A DNA stretch of 64,000 bases, taken from Climacteris rufus (taxonomy: Eukaryota > Chordata > Aves > Passeriformes > Climacteridae). The DNA is taken from the NCBI GenBank assembly GCA_013398175.1, contig VZRZ01005965.1:390403-454402 (forward strand), read 5' to 3'. The notes beneath the pieces are model-generated. The model was not told where the DNA came from and searched no databases. It saw only the letters and a program-made list of their open reading frames with translations. Every line of letters starts with the position of its first letter. Positions within the stretch are counted from its first letter, which is position 1. The position numbers and the translations under genes are program-made. Positions 54,109 through 64,000 of the stretch are shown here, one piece after another.

Positions 54109-54352
54109 CACAGAATGGTTGAGTTTGGAGGGGACACATGGAAGTCAGTTGGACCAACTCCCTTATTGAAGCAGAGCCACTTAGAGTCAGCTGTTCAGGA
54201 CCCTGCCCAAACAGCTTTTGAATATCTCTAGGGATGAAGATTCCACAACCTCCCTGGGCAACCTGTGACAGTGCTTGATCACCTTCACAGTGAAAAAGTG
54301 TTTCTTGTTGTTCAGAGGGAACAGTCTATGTTTTAGCTTGCATCTCTTTGAC
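54109..54352 (-). mobile_element. CR1 LINE 3' fragment beside an LTR insertion
   Basis: The plus strand reads CACAGAATGGTTGAGTTTGG, then CCACAACCTCCCTGGGCAACC and TCACAGTGAAAAAGTGTTTC, the reverse complement of the CR1 3' region. It fades about 30 bp before the LTR that starts at 54,381. The sequence just after that LTR (about 55,262-55,310: TCCTCAGGGATTAAGGTGGA, then CCTATAATTC) faintly resembles a CR1 stretch further upstream in the element. The LTR may therefore have landed in or near a longer CR1, but this is uncertain. Confidence 0.85.
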
Positions 54353-54380
54353 TGACAATGACTTCATCATAGAAGGTTGT

Positions 54381-55231
54381 TGTCGTGGTTTAGGCTGGCC
54401 AAATGCCAGGCCCCCACGAACAGCCACTCNGCAAGGATACAGGGGTGAGGGTTTCTTTGGTCAGTTCATTACTAGAGACTTTCTTTCACCACTTAGAGAG
54501 GAGACACATAGTTTTCGTCCTGCAAGCACTGCAGCATCAAATCCCCTTGAATTTTCTCCCACCGGCAAGCAGCTCCACCTGACCACTGCTGACATAGTTT
54601 CTCCACCAACAAAGCGCCGTTCTTCCAAGGCCAAGCTGGCTCCACTCAGGGTGGGGGGTGGAAAACAAGGCCTTTTTATCAAAGATGACTCCCTCAGCCC
54701 CAGGAGCAAAATCCTCACTAACCATTGTCAATCCCCCCACCAGACCACAGTCCATCCTCTAGGCATCCACCCCTCCTGCTCCGGCATGGACTCCTTCCCC
54801 AATGCTGGGGGTGGATCTCTGCTCCTTCATGGACCTTCAGGGTGCAGGGAAGCACTGCATGAGCATAGTCCTTACCACAGGCTGTAAAGGTGTCTTGGCC
54901 TCAGTGTCCAAAGCACCTGCTCCCCCCACTTCTTTGCTGACCTTGGAGTCTTCATAGTGGTTTTCTTTTATATGTTCTCACTCCTCCTCTTCGTCTACCT
55001 AAAACTACAGCTGTGCGTGCCTACTTTGTTTTGATTTCTTCTTAAATATGTTGTCACAGAGGTGTGCCCTCCATCTCTAATTGGCCCAGCTGTGGCTAGT
55101 AGCACGTCCATCTTCAGAGCCACCAGAGACTGGCTCTGCTGGACAGATGTGGAAGCTTCTGGCAGCTTTTCACAGGACCCATCTTTGTGGCCCCCCACTC
55201 CCAAAGAACCGGGCCCTGTCAAACTAACATA
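54381..55231 (-). mobile_element. Solo LTR with perfect 5-bp target-site duplication
   Basis: Flanked by GTTGT at 54,376-54,380 and 55,232-55,236. On the plus strand it starts TGTCGTGGTTTAGGCTGGCC, the reverse complement of the U5 end shared with the LTR at 24,029-25,738. Its other end also matches that LTR: on minus, a CCAAT box (ATTGG on plus at 55,080-55,084), a TATA-like TATTTAA (55,052-55,058), and a GGGGGGCCACAAAG stretch near the U3 start. The polyadenylation signal seen in the other copy is mutated here, and the internal U3/R part differs (about 54,430-54,760), so it is a divergent subfamily. A single N lies at 54,430. The 179-codon plus-strand frame over it is incidental. No gag, pol or env is present. 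Confidence 0.87.
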
Positions 55232-55236
55232 GTTGT

Positions 55237-57389
55237 CTGATTAGTTTCCAGGATTAGTTGTTTGATTACTTCCTCAGGGATTAAGGTGGACCTTATCAAC
55301 CTATAATTCTTACTGACATAATTTGTCTGAAATAGGAGAGTAGTCAGTTTACTGAACTTCAGCTTTAGAGACTTGGTATAGCTGGAAACTGGAATAGAAG
55401 CCTACAGATTTCCAGGCATTTATATAACTGCCAGATTTTTTGTTGAGGTACCACTGTTCTAAGGAATAGTAGCAAGTATTTCACAGGTAATTCTGAACAA
55501 GTTAATTGCCCTAATGTAGATGTCTAGTGAACAAAATTCTATTTTAAAAATGTCCCAAGGTGAAAAACCCATAGTTTGGTAAACTGATATAGCATATTGA
55601 GTTATCAAGAAATCACTTTCTAAGCAGGATTTTAAGTAGGGTTAAATTTGAAATTAAAATAGTACTCTGTGATTAAGTTTAGTACCCCCTGTAAAGTGAT
55701 ATATATAGATATAGATATACAGAAATACATATACATCTACATATATATGTAGATAAACAGACATAAAAGCATTTTTAGTATGTCAGACCTCTTTTCCATT
55801 TTAGTTATCACTCTTGTAGGTTTCTGTTAGTCTTTAAAAGTAGGTCTCCATATTTTCCAATGTTACACTTCTCAAGTATACTGTTTAGTTTGAATAAAGT
55901 AAAAGTCACCAGGTTGGTAAAATTCAACTTTTTGTGTCTCTAAACTGGATAATGGAAAACTAGCTAGGAGAAAACCCTTCATAGCATACAGCTCACTGAT
56001 GTTCAATAACGTGCAGGATATATTCTGAGTTTATTGAGTTAGGAGATAAAACTTGAAAGTCATTGCAACAGAGGGAATATTTTTATTCATCTTGTTTGAA
56101 TTTGATCAGCAGAATATCTGCCAGATATTGAAAGAATTGTTTTTAAAATAGCAGAAATAAAACACTCTCTAATCCATAAGGTGCTGTAAAAAGAGTTCTG
56201 AATGCATCTGTTAATGTTCTGGACACATAATACAAAGGGGATTACTTTTTTTCTAATACATAATAAAAAAGAGAAAAGGAATAGAATGAAATGAAAAAGA
56301 AACAGGTGAGGTAATAAAATCAAGACACACAAAATTATTTTCTTATCTCTTGGGAAAGTACAGGAACCCCAAAGAATAGCACTTTTACTTTGTAACACTG
56401 CATTTTGATTCCATGTGTATTTTACATATGCATTTTCAAAACCAGAAATAACTTCAGAATTCTGTCCTTTGGCAATCTGTGATCTATGGTACTTATAAAA
56501 TATATATTGTTAAATGAGAAAAGTTTTTTATTACCTGAAAATTATGTATTTGCTGTCTATTGTTGTTAAGAGTAGCTTTTCTAAACCAAGTAAATAATCA
56601 GTTTAAAAGAATAAAATATTTTCTGAAGGAAACAAGGAATGAAATTTAATAGAAAACACTGGGCATAATCTCTAACTTTTTAGTATTTTTACTGTTTTCT
56701 TATTAATGTATCAAGTATCTTTAAATAAGTCAGTCATTTTATTTTTTTTTGTACCATGAATTTAAACACAAGAATGTATGAACCTTTTAAAACTGTTGTT
56801 ATCCAGCTCTATAAAATGAAATCTTGGCTTGTGCACTTCTAGGAAAAAAAAAAGCACAATTTGAGTTTGGTGCATAAAAATAATTAGAGGAAAATTGACT
56901 TACAGTATTTTCCTTTTGAAGACTATTTTGAAACTATTTTGTGTTTGTTTATAATGCTCAAATAACATGCACACACTGGTATTCAAAAGCATACTGAAAC
57001 ACTCATCAGCAATGTAGAGGGATGCTGGATTTTGAAAGCTCTTTGTTATGGGTATGATACTTAACTAATAATCTCAAGAACAGGCAGCAAGTCACTACTA
57101 TTTTTATAGCCTCTATGTGTAAACATTAAGAAGAATTGACAGATCTTGGTACAGGAGGAATTGGTCCCTGAATTCTGTTTCCTTCTTCTTATTGGGGACC
57201 TTATCACCAAGAGTGTACATAAGTGGAGATAAATTCATTAGTTTGGTAAAGTACCAAACAAATAGCACACATTGAAAATTAAGGTACTTACAGAATGAAT
57301 TATTAGGCTTTTTTCCCCTTCAGTTTAGTGCTTGTTGCATTTGTGTTGTCTTAACAAACAACTGCGAGTAATTCCTGTTTTCTTCTCAG
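55237..57389. other. AT-rich spacer
   Basis: Contains a TA-rich simple stretch at about 55,699-55,757 and possibly a faint CR1 remnant just after the LTR (to about 55,310). Otherwise no repeat or gene is seen. The minus-strand frame at 56,087-56,398 (103 codons) is A/T-driven low complexity. Confidence 0.5.
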
Positions 57390-57540
57390 TGAATACTGCA
57401 AGTCTCCTCAGTCAGTTCAGAAGTTCCCTGTCAGCAGTATTGCAACAACAGTCCATTCAAAACAGGCCAGGAAATTGACTTTACTCTCTGTCCCCCAGCA
57501 ACAAAATGATGTGCAAGAAGTGAAAAGAGTGTCATGGAAA
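57390..57540 (+). CDS. Candidate internal coding exon of an unidentified gene
   Basis: The 151-nt segment is preceded by a strong pyrimidine-rich acceptor (TTCCTGTTTTCTTCTCAG, ending at 57,389) and followed at 57,541 by GTAAGA, a good donor after AAA. One frame is open across it: one base completing a codon, then 50 codons ending at a codon boundary. The predicted peptide is polar, rich in Gln, Ser, Lys and Val, with segments such as KSPQSVQKFP and VPQQQNDVQEVKRVSW. I recognise no domain or family. It is less AT-rich than its flanks. In-frame stops lie close outside both splice sites (TAA at 57,352; TAA soon after the donor). This pattern suits an exon, but a rough estimate gives a fraction of one such chance event per window strand, so it stays tentative. 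Confidence 0.27.
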
Positions 57541-60432
57541 GTAAGATCCCATAACTAAGATATGCCCAACTGTGACTGAGTGTTGTTGACATACTACTCT
57601 TGCAGTCTTGGTGTTATAACTACAAAGAAGAAATACTAATTTTTAACAATTCTTTTTCTACAGAAAAATACCAAAATTATTCTAGCATGAAAGCACTTTA
57701 CCACCTGTATGTACACAGCTAAGCTAAAGCTAAAACCAAGTTGGGCAATAGCCAGCTCTAGTTGCCTTGAGGGCTGCTAGCAATTAGAGGAGTCCATTTG
57801 GACCCTGTAAGGCTGAAGAGTCTGACATTTATCAGAAGGCTATGTCATATTTGTATTTGGCCTCTGACACTGAAGTCAAAGTGATGGAAAAAAAGTCACA
57901 TTACATTTTTCTCACTGTTTAATCACTTGTATATCATATCTTTAAAACTATGTTGCAGTTCTGAATTTTTTGAAGTACAGAATCATACAAAACACTCTTT
58001 AAAATTTTTGTTCTCATCTATGTCCTGTAAGATTCTACATTAGAAGTAATGAATAGATTTTATTTTTGCAAACTCTACTGTTTTGTTTTGTTTTATTTTT
58101 TTTCTCTGAAGAAGTGAATAAGAATACATTTGTTTATTTCAGAAAATTTATGGTCTGGTAGTAAACTCCTTTCTTTTCCCACCTCCCCCTGAATCTGATG
58201 AAAAGGGCAAAGTGTTGAAATAGCACTCAGACATCTCTTGCCAATTGATGCTTTAGAAACATTTTGATCAATGTGTCTGCCTCTTCATCCAGGAGCCATA
58301 GGAGGTAGGAAATTGATAATTGGCGATGCAGTTCAAAAGATCACATGAAACTCTCTGTCATAGGAAAACCAGCACTTTCTGGTTTACTGATGCTTTGGGA
58401 TTTGCTTGAGACACACCTTGTCAAACAGAGTTGCAAAAGACTTTTTTGTTTGTTTCTCTTTTTTTCTAGTTTCAAATAGAAGTATTTTTCATGTGTTTGG
58501 CCCAGTTCTCTATTGTTTTACTGGTAGATCTGCTATGTGATAAACTGTGAGCACTTTTCTGACAGTAAAGCACCATGGATACACATTAATCCATAGACCT
58601 TAATAGACAGGCATTTCCTTAGAAGTGCTGTTGATGTTTATTTGTTATTGATACAACATGGCTGCTTTAGTTATAAACAATTAATACTGGAACTGCTCAA
58701 GTGATGCATATATTCATTGTAGTTACTTCTCTCACTTGGATCTCAAATTTTCCTTTAACAGTTTTTCATATATAATCCCTAAGTAGACTAATATTTAATT
58801 GCTGAAGTGTATTCAACAAAAACTACACTTTTTAAAATTAAATTTGGAGATATCTGGTGACCTGAAATATTGCCATGAAAACTTACTTAAGTGGCTGTAT
58901 AAAACAATTAATTAACTACAATGAAATATTAACATATATCAAAGCCAGTAAGAGTCTACTCCTTCATTTCAGATAATATTTTGTCAGAACTGAAATGACA
59001 TTTCTGAGATTTCCTTAAAATCAGCTCTGAAAATGGAAATTGAAAAATAACCCACCAACTTTTTCTGGTTTTGTGTGGAGATAATCAGATTATCAGATGA
59101 CCTGAATACCTAGTTGTCACTGAGTTAAAAAGATGCTTTACTGTGTTGAAGAAATTGATACCATTACTTATTCAGTGCTTACTGATGACTCTGACTCAGT
59201 GCATAAAAATTACGTTTCAGCTGTGAACCAGAAACACATCTGGATCTCTTTTAGTGTGCAAGCAATGCAGGGGCCTCATTTGGCTTGGTAAAATCTGTAG
59301 AAATTGTCCTTTACATGAAAATTCTTTTCCCAGACTCCTATGTGCAGAGTGGATCACACCAGGGAATCTAGTGTGAGAATTTACCTTTCTCTAGTTATGA
59401 ACGTTGTCCCTCTCACATGGCTTAGCTTTGAGATGGGTGCCACACTCGATAAACTTCAACAGAGTATTTTGACCTAGCTATGCTTCTCTTGGACACAGTG
59501 GTACTCCATAAACCACACACAAATACTGACTTCGTACTCTCCCGTTTTTCCTAGGTAATGTCGTAAGTATGACGATTACACTTATAGCATTTAATCTAAG
59601 TTTTTACTCTTGATGTTTTCTTCTATTGCCTGGAATTATAAATAGTTAGTAAATCTTTCATTAATTAGAACCATTTTACATGAACAAAAAAGGCCATTTA
59701 TATAAAAGTATACAATTTTAGATTTTTTTTGTTTTTGCATTACACTCAGCTGGCTATTTGAAGAAATGATATTAGGTAATGTAATTTAAATAAGGATTCA
59801 GTCTTGGTTATGTTAACTTATTGGACGTTTTATTTTTTGTGACAGTTTATGTTAGGTTGGGGGTTTTTTTGTTTGGTTTTGTCTTTTTAAGCTGTTTTCT
59901 GAAGAATAAAAAGAAAATTAGTTAAAATTTCTTAGAGATTTAGCATTAATGAAAGGAGTTTTAATGACAATCATTGTCTTAAAATATCTAGTACACAGGG
60001 TATCCACCTGTTAATGTTCAGATCCCAGTTCAGGATACTGCTAAACTGGGACTTGAACACTGAGCGTGTGTGTATGTCTGTGTGTGTGTAAAAGTACTTT
60101 ACTTAACAATGCCCACATTGTTACATGCCCACTTTACATGCCCACACCTCTGCTTATGGCTGCACTTAGACGTAGACCTATTTTACTCTAGAAAATGTCA
60201 TTACTGGTTTATTTTTCACTGTTCTATTTAAAATTATAATAAAGGGGAACTGATTTAATGTTCCTTAAGGAACCAAAAGGTAACATCAATGTAGGCATTA
60301 ACCGATGCAAATTCTTTGTAGTACAGCACCACTGATACTGCTTAGTTTTCCCTGAAGACAAAGGAGAAAAGCACAGGTAGTTACTGACCTGGGGATAAAG
60401 AAAACTGATCTATGCTAAGAACATTTTACTGT
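57541..60432. other. AT-rich spacer
   Basis: No repeat family is recognised. It contains a short (TTTTG)n run at about 58,080-58,094 and a GT-rich tract at 60,064-60,090. The piece at 57,700-57,880 is less AT-rich than its surroundings but carries no recognisable motif. Confidence 0.5.
60064..60090. repeat. Imperfect (GT)n microsatellite
   Basis: GT units interrupted by ATGTC in the middle. Short and imperfect, with no sign of function. Confidence 0.8.
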
Positions 60433-60716
60433 TCATAGAAACATAGAATAACCTGAGTTGGAAGGGACCCACAAGGAGCATCAAGTGCAACTCTTAGCCC
60501 TGCACACCACAGCCCCGAGAGTCACACCATGTACCTGAGAACATTGTCCAAATGCTTCTTGAACTCTGTCAGGCTGGTGCTGTGATGACTTCCCTGGGTA
60601 GCCTGTTCCAGTGCCCAACCACCCTCTGGATGAAGAACCTTTTCCTGATACTCAGCCTACACCCTCCCTTGACTCAACTTCATGCTATTTCCTCCAGTCC
60701 TGTCACTGGTCACAGT
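60433..60716 (-). mobile_element. CR1 LINE 3' fragment
   Basis: It begins on plus with TCATAGAAACATAGAATAAC and GAGTTGGAAGGGACCCAC, then GAGTCACACCATGTACCTGA, CAGTGCCCAACCACCCTC and TCCTGTCACTGGTCACAG. This is the reverse complement of a CR1 3' end. It is the same type as 51,758-52,510 and appears less diverged from the family sequence than most other copies here. Confidence 0.93.
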
Positions 60717-63584
60717 TAAATATCATCTGGGTAGTCTGGAAGACAGCAATCCCCTAGGTGTTATATCCATAGCAGTATGATTTTGTATACCTATATTTCA
60801 AAATTATTTAGAGACAATCATTCATTTTAGCATTTTCCTGTAATGAAACATCACCTTAGAAGGGAGCCATGGAAACTCTCGGTGGCTTGGTCTACAGAGC
60901 AAACCTAAGTGTTCATTTTAGAACGCATAGTGACATTTGGACATAAATGCCATTTTGTTCTGCTCAGTTATTTCAGCGTGTTCTTCTTTGGCTTGTGTTG
61001 TACTCTTACACTTTGATGTCAATCAGTAGAATTGCTGTCACTGTCTGTTTTATTCCTTTCACAGTCATATAGGCTTGCTCTGCAGCCATAGGGAAGAAAT
61101 AGACCCTTTCAGAGGATGATTATTCCTCCCAATTATTTTAGGTCTTTATCTTCATATTGGATGAATCACACTCTGAAAATGTATCTCTGTCTTTTTATAA
61201 AATTAAAAAAGTCTGATGATAGGTTTAAAGCAAGTTAATAATTCAGCAGATAAATACATTTGAGATGAATTCCAGTAAAGATAAAACAAGTCTAGATAAG
61301 GGTCAATGTATCTAAAATCTGTTTGCGACCTTGTTGTTACCTGCAGATGGAAAGATTACTTGGGCCATCCCAGGATAGGTGGAAGTCAAAATGAACACAC
61401 ACACAATATTCTGCAAAAAAAAAGTGAATGTTTAAAGAATTCATACTTATCAATAAATATAGTCTTTAAAGTTCTAGTGATGATTAAAACATATACATTT
61501 TGTAACTTCATCAGGTGAAAAGATGATGTCATCTTTTTGTTAAGATCTGACTACAAAGGCCATTCTAAGCAGCAGACTTTAAAAAAATATTATATTTAGT
61601 TGCAATTTCTATTGTATCACAGATACTTATAACAATACTCTCTGATTCCTTTAGATTTTTAATTTCTCAACTTGTGACAACAGTTTTATACCCAGTTCTA
61701 AAAAACTGTTCTTTTCTTGAGACATGTAAAAAAATAGCAAGCTTTAGTTATGACCCTGGCCTCTTCATTGCTGCATTTAGATACCTTTGAGTATTTATTT
61801 ATGTGCACATTGTTTTTGGGACAACTTCTGTGAACCTGCAATATTTTTGTACTTTTAACTTCATATAATAATATTTATATATCCACAGTTCTCTGTGTAT
61901 TGGTAAGAAATTTGAAATATATAAATACACTTTTAAAATACAGAATTAAACCTAGTTATGTTGTTTTATTGAGTGTATAGTTATCATATTTAAAAGTGAC
62001 ACTTTGAAAAAAGTCAAGTTCACTAACCCAGATAGTTTTGTCAAGTGATCAATCATCACATTTGATGATTGATCACATTTGATGCACATCTGAGATCTTG
62101 GTCACAAAATAAACTGAGATACATGCTGAGCAGGAATCACACTGTCATCTTCATCAGGAAGTTAAGGTGCAAAACCATGACATTTAAAAATAAAGAATAA
62201 AGAATCAATTAATTTAAAATAATTCCTAGATTTTGAGGGAGTGCTTACCAATGAATCAAATGTGAATGGGACATGGAAGGGACAGAAATGTGAACTATGC
62301 TCTGACAGCAGTAATTGTGTGAATTATACAGCAAGCATATACTACAGACAGACTGAATTATATTGAGATCCTGCTGAGTTAAGAATAGTCTCCTTCAGTT
62401 GGAAACATTTACTCTTCCCACTGAATTTACAAGGAACCTAAGGGAAATGGTAGCATAATGACTTGCTTTTTAGACAGCTATGTTTATCTAAGATAAGTCC
62501 TATCAAAGATAAATAACATATAAGGTGTTCTGAAGATGAAAGAAAGCTATAAATGTGTTCACCTATCACTCAGTCACATAAATAATGACTTTCCTTTTCC
62601 ACTTTGTCCTCCACTTCACTGCTCTGGCTCAGTTTTTAAATACCTTGGAATGTCTCAAACTAAGTGTTGATTAATGATTCTGCAAAGTGTGTGTGATATT
62701 TTTCCTCCCATCCCCCCAACATGGAGCAGCATAGATTTGCCCAGAAAGCTCTTGTCATTCGTCTTGAACCAGACAAGAAACAAGATAACCTGGAGTAGTG
62801 TCATGAAAATCCCATGTCCAGAGTCAAAGAAAAGCACCATGAGACAAGGGTATAGACGTTGCTAGAAAAATTGGTTGTTTCCTTAACGTTTTTCATTCTC
62901 ATTATATTTTTTATAAGAGATCTTTTTAACAGGGCTTCTTTTTGAATATAGTACTCAAGGTATTGGAGTCAAAAGGAATAATAAAGATTGTGGTTTTCTC
63001 TTTTTAATTCCAATCCCTTTTTTCTTTTTTTTTTTTGGTCAGGAGAACAGAATACTTTGGTACCATGTCAGTCTATCCATAATCTTATCTCTGGGCTAAA
63101 ACTCAGGGTTGTAATAGTACAGAAAAGGGCTTATAGGGGCCTGAAGTTTTCTGATAACAATACATTTCTCTCCAGAGAACCTAACTCTTCCTCTTCCCAG
63201 TTATCCAACTCCTGTTTGCAATGGGAGCATTTTTGTAATTCTAACCAGTGTAGCCACACTCTGACAGCAATCTGGAATTAAAGGTACTGATTTATATTTT
63301 AAAATGTAATATTGATTATTTTTCTTTTGAAGTATTCATCAGAAACTGATGATATGTGTGGCAGGTATTCCTTTCTTCTCTTCCTTTCTTCCACAGCTCA
63401 CTTGGTTAATCCACTCAGTTTTTTAAGATCTTATAATTTTGCCTTTGCTTATATGGATATCAAATTAATCAGGAAACATAACCACTAAGACAGCTTAGCA
63501 TTCATTTCTCTCTCTCCTTTTCCCTTTATTTTTAAATTTCTCTGGTGAGAGCACCAGTAAAAGATATATTTTACATAGACTGCA
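60717..63584. other. AT-rich spacer
   Basis: No repeat family or exon is recognised, apart from the hairpin at 62,045-62,076 listed separately and a poly-T tract near 63,018-63,039. The frames at 62,655-62,865 and 62,988-63,281 have no recognisable motif. Confidence 0.5.
62045..62076. repeat. Perfect inverted repeat, 14-bp arms, 4-base loop
   Basis: GTGATCAATCATCA (62,045-62,058) is the exact reverse complement of TGATGATTGATCAC (62,063-62,076), with CATT between. In addition, ATCACATTTGATG occurs at 62,055-62,067 and again at 62,072-62,084. The structure could extrude as a cruciform or form an RNA hairpin, but it is too short for a typical microRNA precursor. It may have arisen by local template switching. 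Confidence 0.9.
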
Positions 63585-63660
63585 TCTTTCCTTCCTTCCT
63601 TCCTTCCTCCCTTCCTTCCTTCCTTCCTTCCTTCCTTCCTTCCTGCCTGCCTTCTTTCTC
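63585..63660. repeat. (CCTT)n microsatellite
   Basis: About 76 bp of CCTT units with a few interruptions (CCTCCC, CCTGCCTGCC), all pyrimidine on the plus strand. The length suggests it is polymorphic. Homopurine-homopyrimidine mirror character could allow triplex DNA. Confidence 0.95.
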
Positions 63661-64000
63661 TTATTAAACTGACCTTATCTCAAGCCATTCATTTTTTTTT
63701 GCTTTTGCTCTTCTGATTTTCTTCCATATCCTGCTGGGGGCAGGAAAACTGAGCAAGCTGTTGGCCAGGGTCAAACCATCCCACTCCACTACAGTCAATG
63801 AGGATCAACAGTATAGGGTGGGATTTAGTTACCTAAATTTAGTTAGTGCTATTTTAGATGTCCTAAGATATCCTACCTAGATCCTGCTACTTCTCCAGAG
63901 GAATCTAGGTGTGCCACACCTCTGCTGTCATGCCTATCACGCCCCGCTCTCCTTACCCATTCCCCCTCTTCCTAGGATGTTGGGGGTTTTTTTTTTTTTT
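63661..64000. other. Richer terminal segment ending in poly-T
   Basis: This stretch is more GC-rich than the rest of the flank and ends with GGGGG followed by 14 T residues at the window edge. The motif ACCTAAATTTAG near 63,831 has the look of a dispersed avian repeat, but I cannot name one. The poly-T could be the poly-A end of a minus-strand insertion lying in either direction; the window ends before this can be judged. Confidence 0.35.

Noticed and set aside
54348..54887. Longest open frame of the window (179 codons, plus)
   Set aside because: It runs across the border of a TSD-bounded LTR, contains the N, and lies antisense to the LTR. It is an incidental frame in GC-rich LTR sequence.
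1..64000. tRNA, rRNA, snRNA, CRISPR or prokaryotic gene organisation
   Set aside because: No tRNA box B-like sequence in context, no snRNA start, no regular spacer array, no dense ORFs or ribosome-binding sites. The CR1 and LTR content points to a bird nuclear genome.

Overview
The window looks like non-coding nuclear DNA from a bird. Two things support this. At least seven fragments carry CR1 LINE sequence, and several end in the CR1-type 3' repeat (ATTCTATG units). Three solo LTRs are also present, two of them from a family I recognise from avian genomes, where its sense strand begins near TGTATTGGGTTTGC. The background is AT-rich and repeat density is low: CR1 plus LTR sequence adds up to roughly a tenth of the window. 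No operons, tRNA or rRNA genes, CRISPR arrays or convincing complete protein-coding genes are visible. Almost all short open frames are chance frames or frames inside repeats.

Layout. 1-3.9 kb: AT-rich single-copy sequence. 3.9-5.03 kb: a 5'-truncated plus-strand CR1 that keeps part of the reverse transcriptase. 5-24 kb: a long repeat-poor stretch with a few microsatellites. 24.03-25.74 kb: a solo LTR (sense minus) interrupted by a second, shorter LTR (sense plus). 25.7-31 kb: single-copy sequence. 31.0-31.3 kb and 36.7-37.6 kb: minus-strand CR1 pieces. Between them lie two stretches (about 31.6-32.1 and 33.25-33.82 kb) that look like candidate conserved non-coding or enhancer DNA. 39.0-39.3 kb: a 143-bp TA-rich block present twice on either side of a single N, probably an assembly artefact. 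39.34-40.15 kb: a clean solo LTR with perfect 5-bp target-site duplications (TSDs). 46.9-55.3 kb: the most repeat-dense part, with CR1 fragments and another solo LTR with perfect 5-bp TSDs, inserted just beside a CR1. 60.4-60.7 kb: a minus-strand CR1 of the same type as the one at 51.8-52.5 kb. The last 0.5 kb has a CCTT microsatellite and ends in a poly-T run.

The only coding candidates are exon-like segments. The best is at 57,390-57,540: 151 nt, open throughout, with a strong acceptor and a good donor. A second at 49,178-49,306 is weaker. I cannot assign either to a known protein, and chance could explain them. If real, the window would be intronic to a large gene; otherwise it is gene-desert DNA.

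I did not find a previously undescribed biological system. The most useful observations are the duplication around the N, the three TSD-bounded LTRs with one nested insertion, a 16-bp TAATTA-containing repeat pair at 33.75-33.82 kb, a 14-bp-arm perfect hairpin at 62.05 kb, and the exon candidate at 57.4 kb.
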